Below are positions 27,235 to 34,307 of a stretch of 64,000 nt of DNA, one piece after another. The stretch spans positions 868,001 through 932,000 of the forward strand of contig NZ_LMAF01000001.1 in NCBI RefSeq assembly GCF_001542875.1. The letters are read 5' to 3'. This DNA is from Erythrobacter sp. YT30. GTDB lineage: Bacteria; Pseudomonadota; Alphaproteobacteria; Sphingomonadales; Sphingomonadaceae. Made by a program: the position numbers and the translations under genes. The stretch's first letter is position 1. Every line of letters starts with the position of its first letter. The notes under the pieces were generated by a model. The model saw only the letters and a list, made by a program, of their open reading frames with translations. It was not told the origin of the DNA and made no database searches.

Positions 27235-28341
27235 CTACCCAAACCGTCCCCAGACAAACCGGCTCGACAACGCATAATTCCAGACCGAGCCGATTAGTAT
27301 CCCGGCGAGCGCTGCAAGCGCCCAATACGCGCCGCTTCCCTCAAGGAAAGTCGCAACCGCCACATTGGCGAACCCGCCCACTGCGCAGGTTGCGCAAAAG
27401 CCTGCCCAGCCGCGCAGCACATCGCCCCAGCCCTTGAGCCGCTTGTCGCGATAGGTCAGCCAGTTGTTGAGCCAGAAATTGAAGCTCATCGCGGTGAGGA
27501 CTGCAGCGGCCTGAGCAAGCGTAAATGAGAGCGCGAACGCTTCATCAAAAACGAACAGCAGACTTGTCAAAACGGCAAAGTGCACAAGCACGCCAAGTGC
27601 TCCCACCGTCCCAAACAAGGCAAATCGAGTTGGGATAACTCTGCCCAGCAGTTTGTCATATAGCCCGGCGAGGAAATCGAAGAGCACCGCACGATCAAGC
27701 TTGCTCGTCCCTTCGCGGCGAGCAGCAAAGTTCAGCGGAAATTCCTGAACGCGCATGGGCGTTTGCGAAGTTGCGAGCAGATCGAGCAGGATTTTAAAAC
27801 CGATGCCTGAAAGTCTTGGCACCAAACTGCGCGCGGTAGCCGTGGGAAGCATAAAGTAGCCGCTCATCGGGTCGGTCAATTCAACTCCCGTAATCCGGCG
27901 GGCGACTGAATTGGCTAGGCTCGATAATCGCTCGCGCTCTGGCTCAGCCCAATCCAGTGTACTCGCTCCGTCGGCAAAACGGCTGGCGACCGCGATATCT
28001 GTTTCTCCCCCTTTCAAGCACTCCAGCATTTTCGGGAGCAGCGCGGGATCGTGCTGGTGATCGGCGTCCATCACCGCGACATATTCTGCCGCCGTTGCGC
28101 AGAAACCTTCGATCGCTGCGCTTGCAAGTCCGCGCCGACCGATTCGCTGAATCACGCGGACGCGGCGGTCAGAGCCGGCCAGCGCGCGCGCCTCATCGGC
28201 AGTTCCATCCTTGCTATCGTCATCGACGATCAGGACTTCCCACCCCTCATAGCCCAGCGTGCTCTCGATACGCTCAACAAGCGGCGCAAGATTGCCGCGC
28301 TCGTTGAGCGTTGGGAGAACGATGGCGAGAGTGAGCGGCAT
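27235..28341 (-). CDS. Family 2 glycosyltransferase (DPM1-like) fused to GtrA domain
   Basis: The N-terminal 230 residues are a polyprenyl-phosphate mannose/glucose synthase-like GT2 domain: LAIVLPTLNERGNLAPLVER, VLIVDDDSKDGT, MDADHQHDP (metal site) and DPMSGYFML. The C-terminal 130 residues form a GtrA-like domain with about four helices (FALFGTVGALGVLVHFAVLT, NFWLNNWLTYRDKR). Such fusions make the lipid-linked sugar used by PMT or GT-C enzymes, which fits the convergent PMT-family gene. It is the last gene of a probable ubiK-recO-leuB operon (nine-base gap to leuB). Confidence 0.88.
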   Translation of the reverse strand: MPLTLAIVLPTLNERGNLAPLVERIESTLGYEGWEVLIVDDDSKDGTADEARALAGSDRRVRVIQRIGRRGLASAAIEGFCATAAEYVAVMDADHQHDPALLPKMLECLKGGETDIAVASRFADGASTLDWAEPERERLSSLANSVARRITGVELTDPMSGYFMLPTATARSLVPRLSGIGFKILLDLLATSQTPMRVQEFPLNFAARREGTSKLDRAVLFDFLAGLYDKLLGRVIPTRFALFGTVGALGVLVHFAVLTSLLFVFDEAFALSFTLAQAAAVLTAMSFNFWLNNWLTYRDKRLKGWGDVLRGWAGFCATCAVGGFANVAVATFLEGSGAYWALAALAGILIGSVWNYALSSRFVWGRFG

Positions 28342-28350
28342 TGCCCTGCC

Positions 28351-29409
28351 CTACAATCGCTCCAGCACCGCATCGCCAATTGCAGAAGTGCCGTGCGTAC
28401 CGCCAAGATCACCGCCGTGGATCCTGTCAGCGAGCGCCTTTTCAACTGCGGTTTCGATGCGCGCGGCCTCATCGTTCTTGCCAAAGGAATGGCGCAGCAT
28501 CATTGCGACTGAAAGGATCGTCGCCATCGGATTTGCTTTGCCTTGCCCTGCTATGTCAGGCGCGCTTCCATGGATGGGCTCGTAAAGGCCATAAGTGCCA
28601 TGCGCTGTCTCTCGTGCACCCATCGAGGCACTCGGTAAGAGCCCGATGGACCCCACCGCAGCGCTCGCCAGATCGGACAGAATATCGCCAAACAGATTGC
28701 CCGTGACCATGACAGAGAATTGCGCAGGGTTTGAAATGATCTGCATCGCGGCGTTATCGACATACATGTGATCAAGCGTCACATCCGGATAGCGCGCGGC
28801 TTCGCCCATAACCGTGTCGCGCCACACCTGACTGGTTTCCAAGACGTTCGCTTTGTCAACCGAGGTGAGCTTCCCGCCTGACCCTTGCGCCGCTTTGAAA
28901 GCCACTTCTGCAATCCGGCGCACTTCGCTTTCCGAATAGGACATCATGTCCCACCCTTCGCGCGCTCCATCATCGCTTTCACGAATACCCTTGTCGCCGA
29001 AATACACATCACCCGTCAGCTCGCGAACGATCAGCAGGTCGAGCGCGCTTGCCACGTCGTGTTTTAAGGGCGACAGATGCTCGAGCCCTAAAAACACCTT
29101 TGCCGGGCGCAAGTTTGCAAACAGTTCCAGCTCTTTGCGCAGGCCCAGCACCGCCTGTTCGGGGCGCAAATGCCGCTCCAGCCCGTCGCAAGAGGGATCA
29201 CCCACCGCACCAAACAGCACCGCATCCGCTTCACGCGCCATGGTGAGCGTTTCGGCTGGCAGCGGATGGCCGTGCCGGTGATAGGCCGCGCCGCCCACAT
29301 CGCCTTCGAACAAGGTGAGGCCAGGCAGTTCCAGGTTCTCCAAAACCCGCACTGCTTCGCGTGTCACCTCAGGGCCGATCCCATCGCCTGCCAGAACTGC
29401 AATTTTCAT
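28351..29409 (-). CDS. leuB: 3-isopropylmalate dehydrogenase
   Basis: LeuB oxidises and decarboxylates 3-isopropylmalate in leucine biosynthesis, using NAD+. The 352 residues start [20 protein letters not shown] and contain [15 protein letters not shown] (substrate arginines), [18 protein letters not shown] and [20 protein letters not shown], with the C-terminal [18 protein letters not shown]+ loop. ilvE lies in the same window but in another operon. Confidence 0.96.
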   Translation of the reverse strand: MKIAVLAGDGIGPEVTREAVRVLENLELPGLTLFEGDVGGAAYHRHGHPLPAETLTMAREADAVLFGAVGDPSCDGLERHLRPEQAVLGLRKELELFANLRPAKVFLGLEHLSPLKHDVASALDLLIVRELTGDVYFGDKGIRESDDGAREGWDMMSYSESEVRRIAEVAFKAAQGSGGKLTSVDKANVLETSQVWRDTVMGEAARYPDVTLDHMYVDNAAMQIISNPAQFSVMVTGNLFGDILSDLASAAVGSIGLLPSASMGARETAHGTYGLYEPIHGSAPDIAGQGKANPMATILSVAMMLRHSFGKNDEAARIETAVEKALADRIHGGDLGGTHGTSAIGDAVLERL

Positions 29410-29432
29410 GTGTGTGCCTACTTCACCGAGCG

Positions 29433-30035
29433 TTACTTGATCATCCGGGCTAGCCGCTCTCCAAGAGCGGTGCGCGCGGCCATAACATCGCGAGAGCGCT
29501 CGGCAAGCAGGTAGTCGCGGATCGGCTTATGCAATTGGCGGAATGCCTCGAATTGCGTCTCGAGATCGCCTTCCATGTGAGGCTTGGCCCCGCCATATCC
29601 CATTTCGAGCAGTAGCATGCTCTCATAAGCGACCATTGCAGCAAGCCATCCGCGCGCCGAGGGCGCATGGCAAATCGCGGTCAGCAGCGCATACAGTGTA
29701 TCATAGAGCGCCGGGAATGGCTCACGCTCGGGCAAGGCGCTTGCCGTGATTGCACAGGCCCACGTTATCGCAGCAGCTGGCAAGGGCTCGCTCAGCCAAG
29801 GGCCGCAGCTTTCTTCAAGCTCACATTTTGCAAATGGCAATTGGCTGGCTGAACGAGCGCGCAATTCCAATGCGACGCGATTGCCGGGGATCATGACGGG
29901 ACGCAATTGCCGCCCTCTGCCTCCCGCGACATAGCCTGCAACAAGCCCGTATTCGCTGGTCAAAAAACGCGCAATGCATGCGGTCTCGCCATGCGCGCGT
30001 GATGATACAAGGATGGCAGGAGCGGAGAGGATCAC
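29433..30035 (-). CDS. recO: DNA repair protein RecO
   Basis: RecO loads RecA on SSB-coated DNA together with RecR. The 200-residue protein has the N-terminal OB fold with [21 protein letters not shown] and [11 protein letters not shown], then the helical domain. It is shorter than E. coli RecO (242) and shows no CxxC zinc pair. The start codon is GTG; no ATG alternative keeps the OB fold whole. It sits 18 bases after ubiK and 23 before leuB. Confidence 0.9.
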   Translation of the reverse strand: MILSAPAILVSSRAHGETACIARFLTSEYGLVAGYVAGGRGRQLRPVMIPGNRVALELRARSASQLPFAKCELEESCGPWLSEPLPAAAITWACAITASALPEREPFPALYDTLYALLTAICHAPSARGWLAAMVAYESMLLLEMGYGGAKPHMEGDLETQFEAFRQLHKPIRDYLLAERSRDVMAARTALGERLARMIK

Positions 30036-30053
30036 GCCCCTGGCCCGGCAGGC

Positions 30054-30302
30054 TTATTTGGAAAGCTTAGCCTCAAGCTCAGCGACTTTGGTTTCCAAAG
30101 CGTCAGCCTGTTCGCGCGCTTTTTGCGCCATGGCTTTCACCGTATCGAATTCTTCACGACTGACGAAATCCATGCCGCCCATCGCCTCACGCACTCGTTC
30201 GCGCGCATTCTCACGCGCTTCGCGTGTCATCCCTGCCATGGTTCCGGCGGCGGAGTTTGCGAGTTTGACGAAATCGGCGATGATCGGGTTTTGGCTTTGC
30301 AT
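30054..30302 (-). CDS. ubiK: Accessory factor UbiK family (BMFP) protein
   Basis: UbiK-type proteins support ubiquinone biosynthesis with UbiJ in enterobacteria and have membrane-fusogenic activity. The 82 residues show the typical layout: a short amphipathic N-terminal helix (IIADFVKLANSAAGTMAGM), then FVSREEFDTVKAMAQKAREQ and a coiled coil ending ALETKVAELEAKLSK. It is the first of the genes spaced closely with recO. Confidence 0.85.
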   Translation of the reverse strand: MQSQNPIIADFVKLANSAAGTMAGMTREARENARERVREAMGGMDFVSREEFDTVKAMAQKAREQADALETKVAELEAKLSK

Positions 30303-30369
30303 GGAGCGCTATTTGGGGATGTTTTTGGGTTTTCGCAAGCGGATCTGCACGGGCCGGTTGGCAAATATC

Positions 30370-30918
30370 CTAAAGCTCGATCCCAACTGCCGCGCCGCTC
30401 CCAGTTCCTTCGCCTCCATCGGGATTCTCGACGATGAATTGCCAATTGAGCGCGGTCGCGAAACACACCCATGCGAGATAAGGCAGCAACAACAGAGCTG
30501 CGATACGCCGGACGCGCCAAAAGAGCGCTATCACGAACAACAGGCTCACGACTACGTAAACGAGCACATAAAGCCCACCGGTCATATTTTGCATTCCGAA
30601 GAAAACCGGGGTCCATGCAAGATTACCGATGAAATGGAGCGCGAATGCTATGATCGCGATGCCCCTTCCGTGCGCGCCCCAAGCGCTCGCGACAAGCGCG
30701 ACCGCAAATCCGATTACGACATATAAAATGCCCCAGACGATCCCAAAAGCGGCAGAAGGCGGGAAGATCGCCGGTTTCGTAAGGCTTTGGAACCAAGGCG
30801 TTTGCGGACTGCCCAATTGTCCGGCGACGAATCCTAAAAGAACAATCAAAGGCACAAGAAAAAGCAACCAGCGCAGCAGGCTCGCTCGCAATTGCGCCTT
30901 GGATGCAAGAATGTTCAT
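30370..30918 (-). CDS. tspO: TspO/MBR family tryptophan-rich sensory protein
   Basis: TspO is a five-helix membrane protein that binds porphyrins and affects tetrapyrrole and stress responses in alphaproteobacteria. The 182 residues contain WFQSLTKPAIFPPSAAFGIV, the AFGIVWGILYVVIG helix, NLAWTPVFFGMQNMTGG and YLAWVCFATALNW near the end, all family signatures. The N-terminus is about 20 residues longer than usual. The start overlaps the stop of a small upstream gene (ATGA). Confidence 0.92.
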   Translation of the reverse strand: MNILASKAQLRASLLRWLLFLVPLIVLLGFVAGQLGSPQTPWFQSLTKPAIFPPSAAFGIVWGILYVVIGFAVALVASAWGAHGRGIAIIAFALHFIGNLAWTPVFFGMQNMTGGLYVLVYVVVSLLFVIALFWRVRRIAALLLLPYLAWVCFATALNWQFIVENPDGGEGTGSGAAVGIEL

Positions 30919-31181
30919 TCGGACCTCTTGATTGCCCCGACCATTTCAATCCCGCCAGCTGTGTTGGACACATCAGCGGCGGTGTCACTCAGCGTTCGCC
31001 ACATAGGGACAAAGCCCCAAGCGATTCGCCTGATTGACACAGCGCCTCCGCGTACACGAGCAGCCCCAATGCGCCAATCATCCGGCCCAAACTTGTCGCG
31101 CAAAACCCAGTTTTCCGCCAGCTTTTGGACGAATTTACAAAAGGCATGTGCGTTCCCGAATGATTGTGATAGCGTCGCCAC
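30915..31181 (-). CDS. Hypothetical protein upstream of tspO
   Basis: An 88-residue frame whose TGA overlaps the tspO ATG in the ATGA arrangement that is typical of coupled genes. The sequence (KFVQKLAENWVLRDKFGPDD, then WRIGAARVRGGAVSIRR) has no motif I recognise, no signal peptide and no membrane segment. The coupling geometry is the main reason to accept it. A second, shifted frame covers the same region, so the call is tentative. Confidence 0.4.
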   Translation of the reverse strand: MATLSQSFGNAHAFCKFVQKLAENWVLRDKFGPDDWRIGAARVRGGAVSIRRIAWGFVPMWRTLSDTAADVSNTAGGIEMVGAIKRSE

Positions 31182-31287
31182 ATTCTTGCCGTGATTCGGG
31201 GTGCGCCTTGGCAGGACTGGACGAATTTGCGTGCCTCACTTTCATCCTATGGGTTCGTGGAGAACTCTTTTTCGGGGAATGAACATA

Positions 31288-31554
31288 ATGAAAAAGACCA
31301 ACTTTGCATCGATGCTCGCCGTCACCGGCGGTCTCGCACTCGCCACCGCTGCTTGCTCAGCTCCTGCTGAAGAAGCTGCTGACACCGGTGCAGACACCGA
31401 AGCAAACGCTGACGCATGTGCCGGCGCTGAGTGCGGCGCTTGCGGCGCAGAAGGTTGCGAAGCTGCTTGCGGCGCGGAAGGCTGCGAAGCTGCATGCGGT
31501 GCAGAAGGCTGCGAAGCTGCTTGCGAAGCAGAAGGCTGCGAAGCTGCCGAGTAA
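31288..31554 (+). CDS. Small lipoprotein with four CGAEGCEAA repeats
   Basis: An 88-residue product from the ATG preceded by GGGGA nine bases upstream. It starts MKKTNFASMLAVTGG with a signal peptide ending in LALATAAC23, a lipobox-like site although -3 is Thr rather than Leu. An acidic Ala/Glu/Asp linker follows, then residues 44-88 with ten cysteines: CAGAECGA and four copies of a nine-residue unit CGAEGCEAA (the last is CEAEGCEAA). The regular Cys spacing of 5 and 4 and the surrounding glutamates suggest metal binding or thiol chemistry in the periplasm. It is monocistronic with its own terminator. It resembles in style, but not in motif, the EGKCG-type substrates of MNIO enzymes; no MNIO gene is in the window. 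Confidence 0.85.
   Translation: MKKTNFASMLAVTGGLALATAACSAPAEEAADTGADTEANADACAGAECGACGAEGCEAACGAEGCEAACGAEGCEAACEAEGCEAAE
31441..31548 (+). repeat. Four tandem 27-base coding repeats
   Basis: Four contiguous 27-base units encode CGAEGCEAA within the lipoprotein gene. Copies differ by one to three bases, some silent (GCA/GCG, GGT/GGC), which indicates expansion by duplication and later selection on protein sequence. Confidence 0.9.
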
Positions 31555-31593
31555 TCGGCGTTTCTGCCGGGCCTCAATGGCCTGACACAATTT

Positions 31594-31628
31594 GGCCGAT
31601 GGCATCCTCGATGCCGTCGGCCGTTTTG
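31594..31628 (+). terminator. Rho-independent terminator after the Cys-repeat lipoprotein gene
   Basis: GGCCGATGGCAT pairs with ATGCCGTCGGCC (one G-U pair) across a five-base loop, then GTTTTGT. It lies about 40 bases after the stop codon. Confidence 0.8.
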
Positions 31629-31735
31629 TATCTGGGAGTTATCTGCATGATCGCTGCAATAACGCCTTGAATTCGATCACAACCAGGCAAATTCCCGGCT
31701 GTACCTAGCCAACTCAGTTGCTAAGGTCGTCCGGT

Positions 31736-32392
31736 ATGACACCGATCCAAGCTGCTCACACTGTTATCGAAACCATCACGCAGATGGCTGCGGAGCAAAA
31801 ACCGCTCATGCTGCGCGTTGTGCCAGAAAAAGGCGCTACATTCTGGACGCATTATCCCAAAGGCGATGCACGCGATAAGAATTGCAAGAGCCGCTGGTAT
31901 TATCACGTCCATGCCGCTGGAAGCCGCGATGAAGATGAGCACGGCCACTTCCATCTGTTCATGCACCGCGATCAATTGCCCAAGGGTCTGGAGCCCAAAG
32001 TGTGGCCGCCGCAGGGCGAAGATGCGAAAGCCCACGTCACCCATCTGATCGGCCTATCGATCGACACAAACGGCATTCCGCGCAGCTGGTTCGCGGTCAA
32101 CCGATTTGTGACCAATGAATTTCTCTACCCCGCTGATGTGATGATCGAGCATTTGCCCGATTTCAACGTCGATCACACCAAACAAGATAACCTCGTTAAT
32201 CGCTTCGTGACTGCGATGGTGGCACTTTACCGTGACGAGATTGCCGAGCTCTTGCGCGAACGCGATACACGACAGGCAGAGCTGGTCGCCGAGCATGGCG
32301 AGAAGGGGTACGAAAAAGCGAGCGGCGTTGAGGTATTGGCCCAAATCCCGATTGATCTGGATGAGAAAATTGGCTCGCTTGAGCTAGCCTAA
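31736..32392 (+). CDS. Conserved hypothetical protein (DUF6969-like)
   Basis: The 218-residue cytoplasmic protein has a His/Trp-rich middle region: FWTHYPKGDARDKNCKSRWY, YHVHAAGSRDEDEHGHFHLF and the later HLIGLSIDTNGIPRSWFAVN. The wording resembles a family of uncharacterised alpha- and betaproteobacterial proteins (I think DUF6969), where the HxH pattern may bind a metal. I use the ATG with AAGG nine bases upstream and not a TTG six codons earlier. Its stop overlaps the convergent tlyA stop by four bases. Confidence 0.7.
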   Translation: MTPIQAAHTVIETITQMAAEQKPLMLRVVPEKGATFWTHYPKGDARDKNCKSRWYYHVHAAGSRDEDEHGHFHLFMHRDQLPKGLEPKVWPPQGEDAKAHVTHLIGLSIDTNGIPRSWFAVNRFVTNEFLYPADVMIEHLPDFNVDHTKQDNLVNRFVTAMVALYRDEIAELLRERDTRQAELVAEHGEKGYEKASGVEVLAQIPIDLDEKIGSLELA

Positions 32393-33162
32393 TTTCTTTC
32401 AGCCGCAATCAGGAACTCAATGTTGCCTTGTGGACCTGTAATCGGGCTTTGGACAACTCCTTTGATATCCCAGCCAAGCCCCTGCAACCATTCGCGAACT
32501 TCGCTACAAACCCGCTCATGCAGAGCGGTATCGCGCACCACGCCGCCCTTGCCCACTTCCTCGCGGGCAACTTCGAATTGCGGCTTGATAAGCGCGACCA
32601 ACTGACATTCGCGCGCCGCCATCTCTAGCGGCCGTTCAAGCACTTTCGAAAGCGCAATAAAGCTCGCATCGCACACCACCCAATTGCAGTCTTTTGTGAT
32701 GTGGGCGTCAGTGAGTATCCGTGCACTCGTCTGTTCAAGCACAGTCACACGAGGGTCCTCACGCAGTTTCCAGGCGAGCTGATTGGTGCCGCTATCGACG
32801 GCGAAGACATGCTCTGCGCCATTGGACAGCAAAACATCGGTAAAGCCACCGGTCGAGCTCCCGATATCCATCGCAATCGCGCCAGTAGGATCGAGGTCAA
32901 AATGCTCCAAAGCGTGCGCAAGTTTAATCCCGCCCCGGCTCACCCAAGGATGATCGCGACCGCGAACATCGATCTCCGCGTCTTCGAACACTTGCTGTCC
33001 TGGCTTTGAGAGCTTCTGCTCCCCCAGGAAAACCACCCCCGCCATGATCAGAGCCTGGGCCCGTGTGCGACTTTCAGCCAAACCCCGCTCAACCAAGAGT
33101 TGGTCAGCGCGCATCTTCTTAGGCTTGCTGGCTTTTTTTGAGGATGGCGGCGAATTGGTCAT
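32389..33162 (-). CDS. tlyA: TlyA-family rRNA 2'-O-methyltransferase
   Basis: TlyA methylates ribose 2'-O of 16S and/or 23S rRNA (capreomycin-sensitivity sites in mycobacteria). The 257 residues have an S4 RNA-binding domain (MRADQLLVERGLAESRTRAQ) and an FtsJ-like methyltransferase domain with the SAM motif AMDIGSSTGGFTDVLLSNGA and the KPQFE segment. I start at MTNSPPSSKKASKPKK; MRADQL (16 codons later) is equally possible. Earlier in-frame ATGs would overlap the divergent lipoprotein gene. Confidence 0.92.
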   Translation of the reverse strand: MTNSPPSSKKASKPKKMRADQLLVERGLAESRTRAQALIMAGVVFLGEQKLSKPGQQVFEDAEIDVRGRDHPWVSRGGIKLAHALEHFDLDPTGAIAMDIGSSTGGFTDVLLSNGAEHVFAVDSGTNQLAWKLREDPRVTVLEQTSARILTDAHITKDCNWVVCDASFIALSKVLERPLEMAARECQLVALIKPQFEVAREEVGKGGVVRDTALHERVCSEVREWLQGLGWDIKGVVQSPITGPQGNIEFLIAAERN

Positions 33163-33196
33163 GGACGGCTCAACCGATAGCTTGCATTGGGAATGC

Positions 33197-33772
33197 ATGG
33201 AAGCGATCCATTTGAAATGCATCACAGCGCTCGCAATGAGCCTTTCAGCCTGCGCTTGCGTCCCCTCGGTCGATGAGCCCGCTCAGCCAGCCTCACCTGC
33301 ACCAACGCCCATTGCAACGCCAGCACCCGCGCCCACTCCTACTCCAACGCCTGTGCCGGTCGTCAATGAGCCGGCATATGATAATTACCTCGATGCACCG
33401 CAAACGGCGGGGGCATGGAGCTATCGCGATGCGCCGCAGCTCAGTTTTGCGACGTTTGGTGAAATCGGGAAAGCCGCTGTGTTTGGCGTGGAATGTGCCA
33501 AGCCTTCACGCCAGATACGATTGGTCCGCGGGGGAGCCAGTTCAGGACCTCGCGTAATGACTATTCAAACGGAAACGACTGAGCGCACGCTCGATGCGCA
33601 GATATCACCCGATGGACGGCCCATGCTGATGGCGCTGATCCCAGCTGGCGATCCGGTGCTCGATGCGATGGCGATCACCAAGGGCCGCGTATCGATTGGC
33701 GTTGAAGGGATGCGGACACTGTACGTGCCCGTCTGGGTGGAAATCAGCCGCGTGATTGAGGATTGTCGATAA
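33197..33772 (+). CDS. Putative lipoprotein with Pro/Thr/Ala linker
   Basis: A 191-residue product starting MEAIHLKCITALAMSLSACA, with a lipobox LSAC at residues 16-20. Next comes a Pro/Ala/Thr low-complexity linker (SPAPTPIATPAPAPTPTPTP), which may span part of the periplasm. The C-terminal 120 residues are globular without a known motif: AWSYRDAPQLSFATFGEIG, RGRVSIGVEG. GGGA lies close upstream of the chosen ATG; an ATG 12 codons earlier is possible. Conserved-hypothetical type, function unknown. Confidence 0.7.
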   Translation: MEAIHLKCITALAMSLSACACVPSVDEPAQPASPAPTPIATPAPAPTPTPTPVPVVNEPAYDNYLDAPQTAGAWSYRDAPQLSFATFGEIGKAAVFGVECAKPSRQIRLVRGGASSGPRVMTIQTETTERTLDAQISPDGRPMLMALIPAGDPVLDAMAITKGRVSIGVEGMRTLYVPVWVEISRVIEDCR

Positions 33773-33840
33773 CGACACGTGGGTTTGGGGGATTAGGAAC
33801 GGTGAGCGTCAGCACGATCCTTCTCCGATTCTATCCGTTA

Positions 33841-33872
33841 ATATCCACAGGTGTTTCCACAACCTGTCCACA
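33841..33872 (+). promoter_or_regulatory. Three phased DnaA-box-like sites
   Basis: ATATCCACA, GTTTCCACA and CTGTCCACA begin 12 and 11 bases apart, about one helical turn. The consensus is TTATNCACA; the matches have one, two and two mismatches to TTATCCACA. They could mark an origin, a titration site, or be chance. Confidence 0.35.
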
Positions 33873-33986
33873 AATGCGCCCACACCCACTGCGCACGACA
33901 AAAAAGCCCGGAAAACCCCGCGGCACCTCATTCTGATCTTGTGTGGGAGCGAGCGAGTATGACTTGGGAAAAGTTTTTTTCAAGTC

Positions 33987-34016
33987 TTGTCATCAGCGCC
34001 CCGACGACTCAAATAT
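33987..34016 (+). promoter_or_regulatory. Candidate promoter of the small transcription unit
   Basis: TTGTCA and AAATAT are separated by 18 bases. A transcript starting near 34023 would have an 81-base leader before the small ORF and end at the terminator, about 230 bases in all. Confidence 0.4.
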
Positions 34017-34103
34017 GTGCTCGAGGCCAGCGGCGAACGCGGCTCTCGGCCCGCCGGTGAAACGCACGGGTCTTGGCTTACTAGCGCGAAAGGAGGTGAT
34101 CCG

Positions 34104-34160
34104 ATGTCTCATGGTTCAGTAGAGAGGTCGGCAAGTTTCCGCGCGAGGCATATTCGGTAA
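34104..34160 (+). CDS. 18-codon ORF with near-perfect anti-SD complement
   Basis: The ORF encodes MSHGSVERSASFRARHIR: five Arg, four Ser, net positive, and no run of a single regulatory amino acid. In front of it GAAAGGAGGTGATCC (34088-34102) is complementary to 15 contiguous bases of the canonical 16S rRNA 3' tail, with seven bases between GGAGG and the ATG, the ideal spacing. It is followed by a 7-pair hairpin and a 13-pair terminator. It may be a real micropeptide, a leader peptide that measures translation, or a ribosome-binding RNA in which translation is secondary. Not recognised from any family. Confidence 0.45.
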   Translation: MSHGSVERSASFRARHIR

Positions 34161-34212
34161 TTCATCCTACCGAGTAAGGCTTCGTGAGCGGCGCTTACCG
34201 CCGCTGACCATG

Positions 34213-34257
34213 AAAGGGCGTTTCCTGACCGAAAGGCGGAAACGCCCTTTTTGTTTT
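34213..34257 (+). terminator. Strong Rho-independent terminator before ilvE
   Basis: A perfect 13-pair stem (AAAGGGCGTTTCC with GGAAACGCCCTTT), 12-base loop, then TTTTTGTTTTG. It ends 50 bases before the ilvE ATG, so it either closes the small unit or attenuates ilvE. Confidence 0.92.
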
Positions 34258-34307
34258 GCCCCTTGTTTTGGTTGTATCGGGCCTCCTCCCATATTAACCG
34301 CACTCCC

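Larger units (their letters stand above)
33773..34307. other. 535-base gene-poor interval before ilvE
   Basis: The largest gap in the window. In order it holds three DnaA-box-like 9-mers, a run of A and purine-rich sequence, an A/T-rich inverted repeat (GACTTG ... CAAGTC, 33961-33986), a candidate promoter, an 18-codon ORF with an extreme RBS, a 7-pair hairpin (34187-34205) and a strong terminator. ilvE follows without a visible Shine-Dalgarno. Confidence 0.75.

Noticed and set aside
31441-31548. CRISPR-like direct repeats
   Set aside because: Repeats are contiguous, 27 bases, in frame and without spacers; they encode CGAEGCEAA.
34088-34102. Fragment of 16S rRNA in reverse orientation
   Set aside because: Only the tail complement matches; the next bases differ from the rRNA, and spacing to an ATG fits a Shine-Dalgarno.
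34104-34160. Classical branched-chain leader peptide of ilvE
   Set aside because: The peptide has no run of Leu, Val or Ile codons.
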